9,727 nt of DNA from Bacteroides sp. GTDB taxonomy: Bacteria; Bacteroidota; Bacteroidia; Bacteroidales; Bacteroidaceae. A program made the translations under genes and the position numbers. Below the pieces are notes generated by a model. It did not search any database. It had not been told where the DNA came from and saw only the letters and a program-made list of their open reading frames with translations. Where the stretch lies: the NCBI GenBank assembly GCA_019412865.1, contig DXOJ01000134.1, forward strand, positions 1-9,727. Reading direction: 5' to 3'. Below are positions 1-5,991 of the stretch, in pieces (position 1 is the first letter of the stretch; each line of letters begins with the position of its first letter).

Positions 1-980
1 CAGTGATATGCAATCGCTCCCAGTTCGAATTCAATCTGTTTCATAATTGCTTTGTATTCCTTCGGGCTCAGCTTATTTCCTGAAGGAGATACGTCAATCA
101 GTCGTCGAATCAAACCAGATTTTGCATCTGTAATCTTTACCGGCTTGTTGGTACCCATGAACAAAAAACATTTGAATCGGTTGGAGTAAGTCGATTTGAA
201 CTTCTCATTTACGGTCATCAGCTCATGGGACACCAAGCTGTTTAACCTGGTATTATCCTCAATTCTTGACAAATCGCCATCATGCTGGATCGCAACAAGC
301 GGATTACTCTTGAATGCCTCCAATGCAAAAGAATTACTGGACGACCCCAGAGCTTTTGCGTCAAAGACCGAATAATACCCTTCAAAGAGCTGCTGAATAA
401 TATTGAGAACTGTGGATTTACCTGTTCCGGCAGCTCCATACAGAACCATAAATTTTTGCAGTTTTTTCGATTCTCCACATACCACAGAACCGATAGCCCA
501 TTCAATTTTCTGTCGCTCAGCCTCAGAGTACAGAGTAGACATCAATTGGTCATAAGCAGACAAATCGCCAGCTTCAAGCGGATATTTCAGCTTTTTACTG
601 GCGTAATCTTTTTTATCGGTTTTTGTGTTGGAGAATATCAATTTGTCATCCAGCATGTGGAAAGAATCCCGCATTTGTTTCTGACAATATTTGTGCCAGG
701 AATCAATCATTCCAGACTCTGCATCCCACATGTGAAGAACTTTTATTTCAGAGTCAAAGCGCTGGCGGCTTTCTTCTGCGTACCTATCCAGTTCACGGTC
801 GATAAGTTGTAAAGCGTCCTGTTCATCTGTAGACCATAAACCTCGTTCCTCAATCCAGATAGCGTAGAAGTCACCACCTCGAATCATCAGATCGGAGCTT
901 TTCTTAATAATGAACTTCGGATAGATTTCAATTACACCACGCTTTGTACTACGTGTAGAAATCATCAAAAAGTCGATCAT
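1..980 (-). CDS. Phage SF3 helicase, D5/P4-primase C-terminal type (3' end beyond window)
   Basis: The reading frame is open from 980 to the left edge, giving 326 complete residues and no stop. Seen: a Walker A motif GAAGTGKST at residues 182-190, a Walker B-like strand IQHDGD at 231-236, and an SF3 motif C strand FLFMGTN ending in Asn278. These are the hallmarks of the superfamily 3 helicase domain at the C-terminus of D5/P4-type phage primases, which forms a ring and unwinds DNA at replication forks. The first 180 residues have no TOPRIM zinc-finger or obvious AEP catalytic motif, so the primase activity may be absent or on another protein. ATG980 is chosen because it is the first in-frame start after an in-frame stop; ATG965 (protein starting MISTRSTKRG) is an alternative. 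The Shine-Dalgarno AAAGGAGAG lies inside the end of the gene upstream, about 13 nt from ATG980 and 8 nt from an out-of-frame ATG at 985. Helicase assignment is firm; the start is less so. Confidence 0.9.
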   Translation of the reverse strand, partial: MIDFLMISTRSTKRGVIEIYPKFIIKKSSDLMIRGGDFYAIWIEERGLWSTDEQDALQLIDRELDRYAEESRQRFDSEIKVLHMWDAESGMIDSWHKYCQKQMRDSFHMLDDKLIFSNTKTDKKDYASKKLKYPLEAGDLSAYDQLMSTLYSEAERQKIEWAIGSVVCGESKKLQKFMVLYGAAGTGKSTVLNIIQQLFEGYYSVFDAKALGSSSNSFALEAFKSNPLVAIQHDGDLSRIEDNTRLNSLVSHELMTVNEKFKSTYSNRFKCFLFMGTNKPVKITDAKSGLIRRLIDVSPSGNKLSPKEYKAIMKQIEFELGAIAYH

Positions 981-988
981 CTCATTTT

Positions 989-1222
989 TTACTCTCCTTT
1001 ATCGCACTTCATTTCCTCTATTGTTGATTCCAATTTCTCGATTCTCTTTTTCTGCTCTACTCGATCCAGTTCCAGGAGAACCAGATTAACCGTTACGATA
1101 AGAACAAGCGTACTTAATTTCCGATTATAACGTGCCTGTTTATTCATGGATTTCCGGATAGACCGGATCGCTGTTTCCGAGCTGCTAAGACTTCCAAAAA
1201 TATAATTCATAACCTCGCACAT
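989..1222 (-). CDS. Small membrane-anchored coiled-coil phage protein, unknown function
   Basis: 77 residues. Residues 20-35 are basic (RSIRKSMNKQARYNRK), followed by a hydrophobic segment at about 36-51 (LSTLVLIVTVNLVLL) and a heptad-like charged helix at 53-72, ending KGE. The layout is that of a single-pass protein with a short C-terminal coiled coil. The basic flank before the membrane segment suggests the N-terminus is cytoplasmic. I recognise the general type from Clostridia phages, where it sits just upstream of the helicase gene, but know no function. The start at 1222 has a rather distant GGGAG (about 12 nt); ATG1210 is in frame but its nearest purine-rich sequence is too close. The gene begins 1 nt after the previous stop and its own 3' end carries the ribosome binding site for the helicase, so translation of the three is probably coupled. 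Confidence 0.75.
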   Translation of the reverse strand: MCEVMNYIFGSLSSSETAIRSIRKSMNKQARYNRKLSTLVLIVTVNLVLLELDRVEQKKRIEKLESTIEEMKCDKGE

Positions 1223-1223
1223 T

Positions 1224-1436
1224 TTACTTTTTTTCTCCCTTCATTCCATTCAGAAAGCTAGTAATCGTTTCAAATTTCCAATCTTTCTGACCGTGATAAG
1301 TGAATATAAATTCTTGGCCATTTTTCTGGCGGATACGGATACTGTTCCTTCCATTTGGAAACCACATATCAATCCGCTCTCCTGAAAAATCGGGAAAATA
1401 ACTCTCAAACCACTTCATTACTTCACTGTGACCCAT
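1224..1436 (-). CDS. Conserved small phage protein, unknown function
   Basis: 70 residues starting MGHSEVMKWF. The open frame extends 14 codons further upstream, but ATG1436 is preceded by AAGGAGAG at a 6-nt spacing, which decides the start. The protein has no membrane segment. It is rich in aromatic residues and looks like a compact alpha/beta domain: strands such as SIRIRQ and EFIFTYHG in the middle, then a C-terminal helix with a lysine-rich end. No catalytic motif is visible and I do not recognise a named family. It lies 14 nt downstream of the 182-residue gene and 1 nt upstream of the coiled-coil membrane protein gene, so it belongs to the same transcript. That it is coding is well supported by the ribosome binding site and tight packing. 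Confidence 0.7.
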   Translation of the reverse strand: MGHSEVMKWFESYFPDFSGERIDMWFPNGRNSIRIRQKNGQEFIFTYHGQKDWKFETITSFLNGMKGEKK

Positions 1437-1450
1437 GGCAATCTCTCCTT

Positions 1451-1999
1451 CTAAGTATTTTCGTCCAAGTACCAGCACATCTGATACCAGATTTCAACAG
1501 ATCTCAAATCGTATCGGCTGCGATTTACGGTAAACAGTCCTCCGTCACCATTACGGCTATATTTCCGATCCAGAAACTTCTGGACAATGTCCTCGACATA
1601 ATCTCTGTCAAACTTGGAATCATTCATAGAACCCAGCCCAAGATTGACAATCATATTCCAAAACCACTGTCCAGTTCGGTTTCCAATGTCTGGATCATCC
1701 ATAATATGTTCCTCACACCGAATCGCAAGCGCGATCATCATTTCCAGCACACTGCAAGTCCGATTATCCAAATAGGTGGAAACCATAGAGCTGCTGTATC
1801 CGTTTTCATAACCAAACCGATACCTTAAATCCACTCCATCTTCCGCCCGATTTCCATCCATCGGAATACTGTAAGTAAATTCGATTCGATGCAGCTCTCT
1901 TAAAAGCTTTTGATACGATAATCTCTTTGAATATCTCCCATCAAATACAAGCTGATACATCCAGTTAAAATATGCATCATTAAGCTCGTTCTTTGTCAT
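1451..1999 (-). CDS. Conserved phage protein, unknown function (182 aa)
   Basis: Soluble-looking protein of 182 residues. Its most distinctive stretch is residues 83-125, beginning SVLEMMIALAIRCEEHIMDD and followed by an IGNRTGQWFWNM segment. The sequence is rich in aromatics, with a C-terminal WYQMCWYLD at 171-179. There is no nucleotide-binding loop, metal-binding cluster or membrane segment. I recall closely similar proteins from Clostridia/Lachnospiraceae phages, always unnamed, so this is a conserved phage family without a function rather than a random ORF. The start codon overlaps the stop of the upstream gene (TAATG) with GGAGGAG just before it, a typical translational-coupling arrangement. 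The neighbour upstream encodes a membrane-anchored acidic protein, and the two may act together, but that is inference from adjacency only. Confidence 0.75.
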   Translation of the reverse strand: MTKNELNDAYFNWMYQLVFDGRYSKRLSYQKLLRELHRIEFTYSIPMDGNRAEDGVDLRYRFGYENGYSSSMVSTYLDNRTCSVLEMMIALAIRCEEHIMDDPDIGNRTGQWFWNMIVNLGLGSMNDSKFDRDYVEDIVQKFLDRKYSRNGDGGLFTVNRSRYDLRSVEIWYQMCWYLDENT

Positions 2000-2613
2000 T
2001 ACTCCTCCATTCGATGTGGCATCGTTTTTACAACATCGGAATAGTTTCTCTGGTCAAGCAGGATTTCATAATCGCACTTTAACCGGTCATTTCGGACAAA
2101 CACAGAGTCGTCTTCATATTCCCCGAAATGATTCAGAGAGCCCTTACCGACAATTTCCTCCACATCGTCTACCTCTTCATCATTCTCGTCAGCCAGAACT
2201 TCGTCTGCATAGTAAGTGAGGCTGATTTTTTCATACTCTTCAAATTCGCCAAATTCCTCTGGCGAGATGACATAAGGTTTTTCCACAAACGCCTCTCCTT
2301 TCTTTTCCTCAACCGTTTTGGAATAATCCGTATAGCCCTCTTTCTGAATGATAGACGCGTACTTTTTGAAATCCATGTCGTCTACATCCTTCGGAGTTCT
2401 ATCTTCCGCTACTTTAAGGCCATCACGAAAACCCTTCACAAAACTCTTTCCCGCTTTCTCTACGCTTTCTCTTTCGGCATAAGCTGCTTTTACGGAGTCG
2501 ATTTCTTCCTGAGCGATCAGCTCATATTTCCGTTTCAGCAGTTGCCATGTACATACAGAACCAATCCCCGCTCCAGCAATAAAAGCAAGGAAAGTCAATC
2601 CTTTACTGCTCAT
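1999..2613 (-). CDS. N-terminally membrane-anchored acidic phage protein, unknown function
   Basis: 204 residues. A hydrophobic glycine-rich helix at 6-25 is followed by a charged helical stretch (about 27-60, likely coiled coil), so the protein is probably anchored by its N-terminus with the bulk in the cytoplasm (basic KRK follows the membrane segment). Residues 113-194 form the part most likely to be a folded domain: VISPEEFGEFEEYEKISLTY, a highly acidic linker at 140-156, then a run including NHFGEYEDDSVFVRND and CDYEILLDQRNYSDV. I recall this C-terminal block from Lachnospiraceae phage proteins of unknown function. The gene overlaps the end of the preceding small membrane gene by 11 nt, and that gene's acidic tail codons supply the GAGGAGG ribosome binding site. 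Its stop overlaps the start of the next gene (TAATG). Confidence 0.75.
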   Translation of the reverse strand: MSSKGLTFLAFIAGAGIGSVCTWQLLKRKYELIAQEEIDSVKAAYAERESVEKAGKSFVKGFRDGLKVAEDRTPKDVDDMDFKKYASIIQKEGYTDYSKTVEEKKGEAFVEKPYVISPEEFGEFEEYEKISLTYYADEVLADENDEEVDDVEEIVGKGSLNHFGEYEDDSVFVRNDRLKCDYEILLDQRNYSDVVKTMPHRMEE

Positions 2614-2767
2614 CCTCTTCCTCCTCGTTTTTAATTGTCATTACGGTTATTGCCAAACCGCCAAAAAGAAAGGAGACACTCAACAGAATGCCTCCCATAA
2701 TATGTCTTTTTCTCTTAGTATCCAGAACATAGTCCAGTACCGATATCACATTCTCCAGACCGTCCAT
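2603..2767 (-). CDS. Tiny single-pass membrane protein with acidic tail
   Basis: 54 residues. The start ATG2767 is chosen over a longer in-frame extension because GAAGGGAG lies 7 nt upstream, and because the previous small gene ends just before it (TGATATG). Residues 1-17 form an amphipathic helix, 18-22 are basic (KRKRH), 23-45 are a hydrophobic membrane span, and the last eight residues are NEEEEDEQ. The basic side suggests the N-terminus is cytoplasmic; the acidic tail would then be outside, although so short a protein could insert either way. There is no known family. The acidic tail resembles those of the two other small membrane proteins encoded at 8004-8174 and 5655-5921, in a window unusually rich in such proteins. 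It overlaps the next gene by 11 nt. Confidence 0.7.
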   Translation of the reverse strand: MDGLENVISVLDYVLDTKRKRHIMGGILLSVSFLFGGLAITVMTIKNEEEEDEQ

Positions 2768-2768
2768 A

Positions 2769-2870
2769 TCAATGCTCCCTTCCCGTTGATAGAATTGCAA
2801 TTCCACCAACAAAGCAGATACCGGACATTGCCGCCAGTGTATAAGACACAAATGCTAAAAGATTACGCAT
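2769..2870 (-). CDS. 33-residue hydrophobic membrane peptide
   Basis: Short gene of 33 residues starting MRNLLAFVSY. It is almost entirely one hydrophobic helix (residues 4-28, rich in Gly/Ala/Ile) with a short polar end STGREH. The case for it being real: a strong AAAGGAG 7 nt before the ATG, placement 16 nt after the stop of the wall-hydrolase gene, and only 1 nt before the next small membrane gene. It could be a holin-like or regulatory membrane peptide because it directly follows a wall-hydrolase gene. However, phage holins normally have a longer charged tail and often more than one span, so this is only a possibility. It is not similar enough to anything I know to name. Confidence 0.65.
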   Translation of the reverse strand: MRNLLAFVSYTLAAMSGICFVGGIAILSTGREH

Positions 2871-2886
2871 GATGATTCTCCTTTCT

Positions 2887-3456
2887 TCACTCATACCTTG
2901 AAAAATAATGATTTTCAACTTGGAACATCGGAACGCCATACGCACTGTATTCTCCTGCCGTAAAGAACACAACGTCGTAATTGCTCCTTGACTCCAGTTC
3001 CTCATAGACAAGGTCACAAATATCCGCTCGGACTTCGCACCTGTCCACTCGACCATTCCACATAGATGAAAATTGATTCGGTTGATAAACCACTTCATAT
3101 ACCGTATCGGGAAAATGTTCGGAATCTACCCGATTCAATATAGTATCGATAACAAGGCGTTTTCCTTCTTCACATTCACCTTCGGCTTCTGCCATAGTAA
3201 CTAGGGCGATTAACTCTACATCTTCTCTCGACATTTTCGGTATAACTTCTTCTAATCCCTCCATTTCCTCAGTGGCAATTGGAATGGATTCCTCTTGCAA
3301 AACTGTAATAACCGGTTCTGTCTTTTCGACAACGCTGGCCCTAGGTATTGCTACAACGTCTTCCCCTTCTGAGTGAAATTCAGATACAAAGAACGAAGAT
3401 GCTATCACGATACCACACAAGATCGGAACCGCTATTACTTTGATTAACTTGCGCAT
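2887..3456 (-). CDS. SleB/CwlJ-type cell wall hydrolase (Hydrolase_2 family), membrane-anchored
   Basis: 189 residues. Residues 1-23 are a basic start plus hydrophobic segment (MRKLIKVIAVPILCGIVIAS), a signal peptide or N-terminal anchor; no lipobox is present (PILC does not fit). An acidic linker follows to about residue 75. The catalytic domain occupies about 80-187: MAEAEGE at 88-94 holding the presumed catalytic glutamate, VIDTILNRVDS at 102-112, QPNQFSSMWNGR at 125-136, and a C-terminal NHYFSRYE. This matches the SleB/CwlJ family, whose members cleave the glycan strand of peptidoglycan (spore-cortex hydrolases in the founding cases; phages carry many relatives). It is likely exported and acts on the wall. 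ATG3456 is chosen because GGGAGGA lies 5 nt upstream; a 10-codon longer frame starts inside a hairpin. The terminator-like hairpin at 3468-3513 ends exactly where the ribosome binding site begins. Confidence 0.92.
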   Translation of the reverse strand: MRKLIKVIAVPILCGIVIASSFFVSEFHSEGEDVVAIPRASVVEKTEPVITVLQEESIPIATEEMEGLEEVIPKMSREDVELIALVTMAEAEGECEEGKRLVIDTILNRVDSEHFPDTVYEVVYQPNQFSSMWNGRVDRCEVRADICDLVYEELESRSNYDVVFFTAGEYSAYGVPMFQVENHYFSRYE

Positions 3457-3460
3457 AAAT

Positions 3461-3467
3461 TCCTCCC
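3461..3467 (-). promoter_or_regulatory. Ribosome binding site abutting a terminator-like hairpin
   Basis: GGGAGGA at 3467-3461 sits 5 nt before ATG3456 and begins at the base after the U-rich tail of the hairpin at 3468-3513. It fixes the start of the wall-hydrolase gene at MRKLIK. The positions leave no space for a promoter between the hairpin and this gene. Confidence 0.7.
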
Positions 3468-3513
3468 AAATAAAAACTATCCCCAAGAATCGTAATAACT
3501 CCTAGGGATAGTT
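3468..3513 (-). terminator. Intrinsic terminator-like hairpin before the wall-hydrolase gene
   Basis: On the minus strand, AACTATCCCTAGGA (3513-3500) pairs with TCTTGGGGATAGTT (3488-3475) through 14 base pairs including two G-U wobbles. The loop is 11 nt, and the tail TTTATTT (3474-3468) follows. It lies 13 nt after the stop of the third DUF6353 gene and directly before the next ribosome binding site. Shape and tail fit rho-independent termination; its position makes attenuation or a processing/stability role equally plausible. Confidence 0.75.
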
Positions 3514-3526
3514 ATAAATTTATCTC

Positions 3527-4486
3527 TCACATCAAATCCCAGATGTTCCCATCCACATTAAAATCCAAAAGGATTGCCTGGTCGAATCCATTGACATAAT
3601 CCGAATAACTCAGATTATCAGAATACAGACCGAAATCAATGTAATTATCTCCTTTAGAATTTTCCGGATTATAAACCCAACCAACAATCTGGCCGGCTTT
3701 TGTTCTCGGAAGTCCAAGCATCTCATAGACTTCATTCAGAAATACGCGCTTCTTTGCTTTCAACAAGTCGTTTGCATAACGCTCTTGGGCTTTGATGAAC
3801 ATCAGATTATATTCATTGTTGCTTTCCCAATGAGGATTAAGAATGGAATTTCCATCCTCATCCTGCGTGTACTTTTCAAAGAATCTGGCATAACCGCTGA
3901 TATCCCCCGGACTTACCACAAAACCATTCTTCTTAACTTTCTTCTCTTTTCCAGTCTCTTCATCAATAACCGTTTCATCAAACTTTTTGGCTTTGAGATT
4001 ATATTTCAGTTCACGGTCAACCTCTTCGCCAAATCGTTCGATCACACGGCTGCGATACTCTTTAAATCCTTTATCAATAGCTGCATAAGCCGCACTTAGA
4101 GCTACATTTCTCTTACGAAGAATGTTATTAGATGCCAAAATACTGGTGATTGACAATGCACCGAGTATGACGGAAGGCCCATACAGTTTGGCAAATTTCA
4201 TACCGGTCTGAACATAAACAATCGCCAAATCTTTTTGGGCATCCTCGCTGGAATACCGCTCCTTCACGGATTCGTCTGCTTCACATTTATGAATTGTTTC
4301 GACATCTTCTTTTGTCTTGTCCAGAATTTCACCCACTTTTGTCGTTGCTTTACAAGCCATTACCGCGCTTGTAACCACACCGATAACTCCAGCCACAACG
4401 AGAATCTCCGGACTATGCTTCTTTAACTGGAAACTGGTTTTACTAAGAAAACCATTCATGCTCTTTACAATCTCTGCTTTTTTCAT
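3527..4486 (-). CDS. DUF6353-type phage membrane protein, copy 3 (longest)
   Basis: 319 residues. A basic N-terminus leads to KKHSPEIL (22-29) and a first membrane span at about 27-45, then A-C-K-A-T-T-K. A long acidic loop (55-90) follows, then a second span at about 102-121 (YGPSVILGALSITSILASNN), a basic KRN, and the motif NVALSAAYAAIDKGFKEYR. The C-terminal domain ends with LNEVYEMLGL, GQIVGWVYNP and NYIDFGLYSD. The same order of motifs occurs in the proteins at 5992-6765 and 8221-9000, so the three are paralogues; this copy is longer in the loop between the spans and in an insertion around 165-215 containing KEKKVKKNGF. I identify the family as DUF6353, a phage membrane family of unknown function. 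Charge distribution suggests both ends are cytoplasmic. The gene starts 2 nt after the DUF3310 stop, with GGAG 11 nt before the ATG, and is followed by a strong hairpin. Confidence 0.85.
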   Translation of the reverse strand: MKKAEIVKSMNGFLSKTSFQLKKHSPEILVVAGVIGVVTSAVMACKATTKVGEILDKTKEDVETIHKCEADESVKERYSSEDAQKDLAIVYVQTGMKFAKLYGPSVILGALSITSILASNNILRKRNVALSAAYAAIDKGFKEYRSRVIERFGEEVDRELKYNLKAKKFDETVIDEETGKEKKVKKNGFVVSPGDISGYARFFEKYTQDEDGNSILNPHWESNNEYNLMFIKAQERYANDLLKAKKRVFLNEVYEMLGLPRTKAGQIVGWVYNPENSKGDNYIDFGLYSDNLSYSDYVNGFDQAILLDFNVDGNIWDLM

Positions 4487-4488
4487 GA

Positions 4489-4749
4489 TTATTTATTCTC
4501 CTCTTCTACTTTTTCTGTTTTCTTTAAATGGTCGATCAAATGCTGGGCGTACCAAAGGATTTTTTCCAAATCCTGGATTCCGTTTTTCTTCTTCCAACGG
4601 CAGGCATATTTGATGATGTTTGCGGTATCGGCAGCCTCAATTCCTTTTAAATCAGAAGTAAAGGCTTCGATTACATCAATAACTTCCATACCCGTTTCGG
4701 AAATATAATGATCCGGATGAGATACCATCCTGTCTTCTGACTCATACAT
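4489..4749 (-). CDS. DUF3310 domain phage protein
   Basis: 86 residues. The family signature is clear: HPDHY at 11-15, EVIDVIEAF at 22-30, NIIKYACRWKKKNG at 44-57, and LEKILWYAQHLIDHL at 62-76. This is DUF3310, a small helical domain common near replication and nucleotide-metabolism genes in phages of Gram-positive bacteria and in some other phages. It is sometimes labelled a nucleotide kinase, but this protein has no P-loop and the biochemical role is unproven. The start is decided by GGAGGG 7 nt before ATG4749; the ribosome binding site overlaps the end of the preceding gene (TAAAGGAGGG). It lies between a conserved unknown and the third DUF6353 gene, with gaps of 14 and 2 nt, so all three are one transcript. 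A lysine/glutamate-rich tail follows the domain. Confidence 0.9.
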   Translation of the reverse strand: MYESEDRMVSHPDHYISETGMEVIDVIEAFTSDLKGIEAADTANIIKYACRWKKKNGIQDLEKILWYAQHLIDHLKKTEKVEEENK

Positions 4750-4763
4750 CTTGAATCCCTCCT

Positions 4764-5366
4764 TTACAACGGCATTGGTTTAGGCAATTTTAAAATATAA
4801 CCATCCCTTACTCGAACCGCCCTGCATCCAGCAATATCAGTCCATCCGTATTTATTGGCAGCATAATTGTCATTGGACACGTTTGCCAAATCATAAAGAT
4901 CTGCAACACTAACTACCTCATACTGTGCAATAATTTCGTTCATGGCGTCTAATACCGATTCCGCATCTCCACGAGTTTCGAATAAAAGCTCATCATATTC
5001 GTAGCTCGTCCGGCTCTTCGGTGCTGTATAATCTTTCTTTCCGCTGTCGTAATACTTCTGATAGGATACCTTGGACGCTGTAGAGTTCTTTTTTGACTTC
5101 CCAGTTTCTCCATAGAGGATCATATCAATACCATTGGTAACTATATCGGAAATTGCCTTTTTTATTGCCGGCACCAGAACATCCATCACAATATAAGATT
5201 TTACGTTATTGACATCTTCAGAAATGAATACGTCTGCAAACTTCTGCATTTCTGATTTTTTCTTTGATTTTACCGTCCCAGAAATCACTTTCTCTACACG
5301 TTTTTCGGGAACAAGATTTTTCTGCTCCTCCTTTGATTTGTGGGAATTCGGCTTATATTCCTCCAT
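4764..5366 (-). CDS. Conserved phage protein, unknown function (200 aa)
   Basis: 200 residues. It has a lysine-rich, probably disordered N-terminus (1-40), a helical block at 41-85 including SYIVMDVLVPAIKKAISDIV, and a low-complexity Ser/Lys/Tyr linker at 88-122. The C-terminal part (about 123-200) carries RGDAESVLDAMNEIIAQYE, VSVADLYDLANV and NKYGWTDIAG, ending in VRDGYILKLPKPMPL. The 57-85 helix is moderately hydrophobic but interrupted by charges, so I do not call it transmembrane. I recall close relatives in Lachnospiraceae phages, always unnamed, with the same C-terminal Tyr-Gly-Trp-Thr-Asp and Leu-Pro-Lys/Arg ending. The start codon overlaps the stop of the 68-residue gene (TAATG), preceded by GGAG. 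Its partner genes suggest an early or replication-linked operon, but there is no direct functional clue. Confidence 0.78.
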   Translation of the reverse strand: MEEYKPNSHKSKEEQKNLVPEKRVEKVISGTVKSKKKSEMQKFADVFISEDVNNVKSYIVMDVLVPAIKKAISDIVTNGIDMILYGETGKSKKNSTASKVSYQKYYDSGKKDYTAPKSRTSYEYDELLFETRGDAESVLDAMNEIIAQYEVVSVADLYDLANVSNDNYAANKYGWTDIAGCRAVRVRDGYILKLPKPMPL

Positions 5367-5572
5367 TAAGTTGTCTCCTTTCCGCTCACCAAACTGATCT
5401 TTCCAGGCAATATAATCTTTGTACCCGGAAGTCGGTTGTTTTTCTTTTTAAACTGATAAGTAAGGTTTGACCTTGCTTTCTTTTCTGAAACTGCCCGTGT
5501 GGAAGCAATCCAGCGATTTGCAACACAGTTGTCAAATTCCATAACTGGGCCATCATACGAATACATGTTCAT
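5366..5572 (-). CDS. Conserved small basic phage protein, unknown function
   Basis: 68 residues starting MNMYSYDGPVMEF. A GTG at 5581 is in frame but lies inside the ribosome binding site CCGGAGGTG; ATG5572, 8 nt after GGAGG, is the better start. Distinctive segments are YDGPVMEFDNCVANRW near the N-terminus, SEKKARSNLTYQFKKKNNR in the middle (strongly basic), and the end TKIILPGKISLV. The basic middle could contact nucleic acid, but no known nucleic-acid-binding fold is evident. The same three blocks occur in unnamed small proteins I recall from Clostridia phages. It follows a strong hairpin (5601-5630) with only a few bases between the hairpin tail and its ribosome binding site, and its stop overlaps the next start (TAATG). 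Confidence 0.75.
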   Translation of the reverse strand: MNMYSYDGPVMEFDNCVANRWIASTRAVSEKKARSNLTYQFKKKNNRLPGTKIILPGKISLVSGKETT

Positions 5573-5587
5573 AAATTTCACCTCCGG

Positions 5588-5630
5588 ATAAAAGAAGAAA
5601 GGGAAAGCACCTTGTTACAGGTACTCTCCC
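5588..5630 (-). terminator. 12-bp intrinsic terminator-like hairpin
   Basis: On the minus strand, GGGAGAGTACCT (5630-5619) pairs fully with AGGTGCTTTCCC (5612-5601), including two G-U wobbles. The loop is GTAACA and the tail TTTCTTCTTTTA follows. It comes after the stop of the 88-residue membrane protein gene and is followed within a few bases by the GGAGG of the next gene, leaving no room for a promoter. It has the form of a rho-independent terminator, but its placement implies readthrough, antitermination or mRNA processing. Confidence 0.78.
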
Positions 5631-5654
5631 TCGTGTTGAAACACATTTTTTCGT

Positions 5655-5921
5655 TTAGGCTTCTTCGGAATCCTCTTTTTCATTCTCAATGATTGGTTCT
5701 TCGGGTTCATCCCACTCAGCATCGATAATCTGCTGCTCCTTCTGAGCTTTGATTTTGGCAATCATCGGCTTACCCACATACCTGTAGATTACAACACCTG
5801 CAAGTACGGCTAAACCGATACCGGCCGCAACCTTAAACCCCTTACCAGAACTCGCTTTAACGATTTCCTCTGTGGCTGTTTCCATAACCTCTTCGTTGTT
5901 CATGATTTCATTGGTTTCCAT
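5655..5921 (-). CDS. Single-pass membrane protein with acidic tail, unknown function
   Basis: 88 residues. Residues 1-25 are acidic and polar with repeated Glu-Glu-Ile/Val patterns. A glycine-rich hydrophobic span lies at about 30-47 (VAAGIGLAVLAGVVIYRY), then a basic stretch GKPMIAKIKAQK (50-61), and a strongly acidic tail from 64 to the end (DAEWDEPEEP, ENEKEDSEEA). The basic patch after the span suggests the C-terminus is cytoplasmic. No family is recognised. The gene follows the second DUF6353 gene, just as another small acidic-tailed membrane protein follows the first DUF6353 gene, so it may partner with it. ATG5921 has GAAAGGAG 8 nt upstream. The leader between the two genes holds a short inverted repeat (TTTCAA/TTGAAA, 5933-5947) right beside the ribosome binding site. 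Confidence 0.75.
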   Translation of the reverse strand: METNEIMNNEEVMETATEEIVKASSGKGFKVAAGIGLAVLAGVVIYRYVGKPMIAKIKAQKEQQIIDAEWDEPEEPIIENEKEDSEEA

Positions 5922-5991
5922 GTTTATTCTCCTTTCAATTTTTGAAAATGTGTGGTTCTTCTTCCATTAAAGCCACTGTTTTTTTCGCGCG

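Noticed and set aside
282..812. Open plus-strand frame of 176 codons
   Set aside because: Lies antisense to the helicase gene, whose Walker motifs prove the minus frame. The frame has no ribosome binding site and its product is not protein-like.
1355..1828. Open plus-strand frame of 157 codons
   Set aside because: Antisense to two well-supported minus-strand genes, with no ribosome binding site and no recognisable domain.
2128..2634. Open plus-strand frame of 168 codons, rich in Phe/Leu/Ile
   Set aside because: It is the mirror of the acidic membrane-anchored gene; Glu/Lys codons read antisense give Phe/Leu. No ribosome binding site.
3400..3456. Lipoprotein signal in the wall hydrolase (PILCG near residue 14)
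   Set aside because: Positions -3 to -1 before the cysteine do not fit a lipobox; a plain signal peptide or anchor is more likely.
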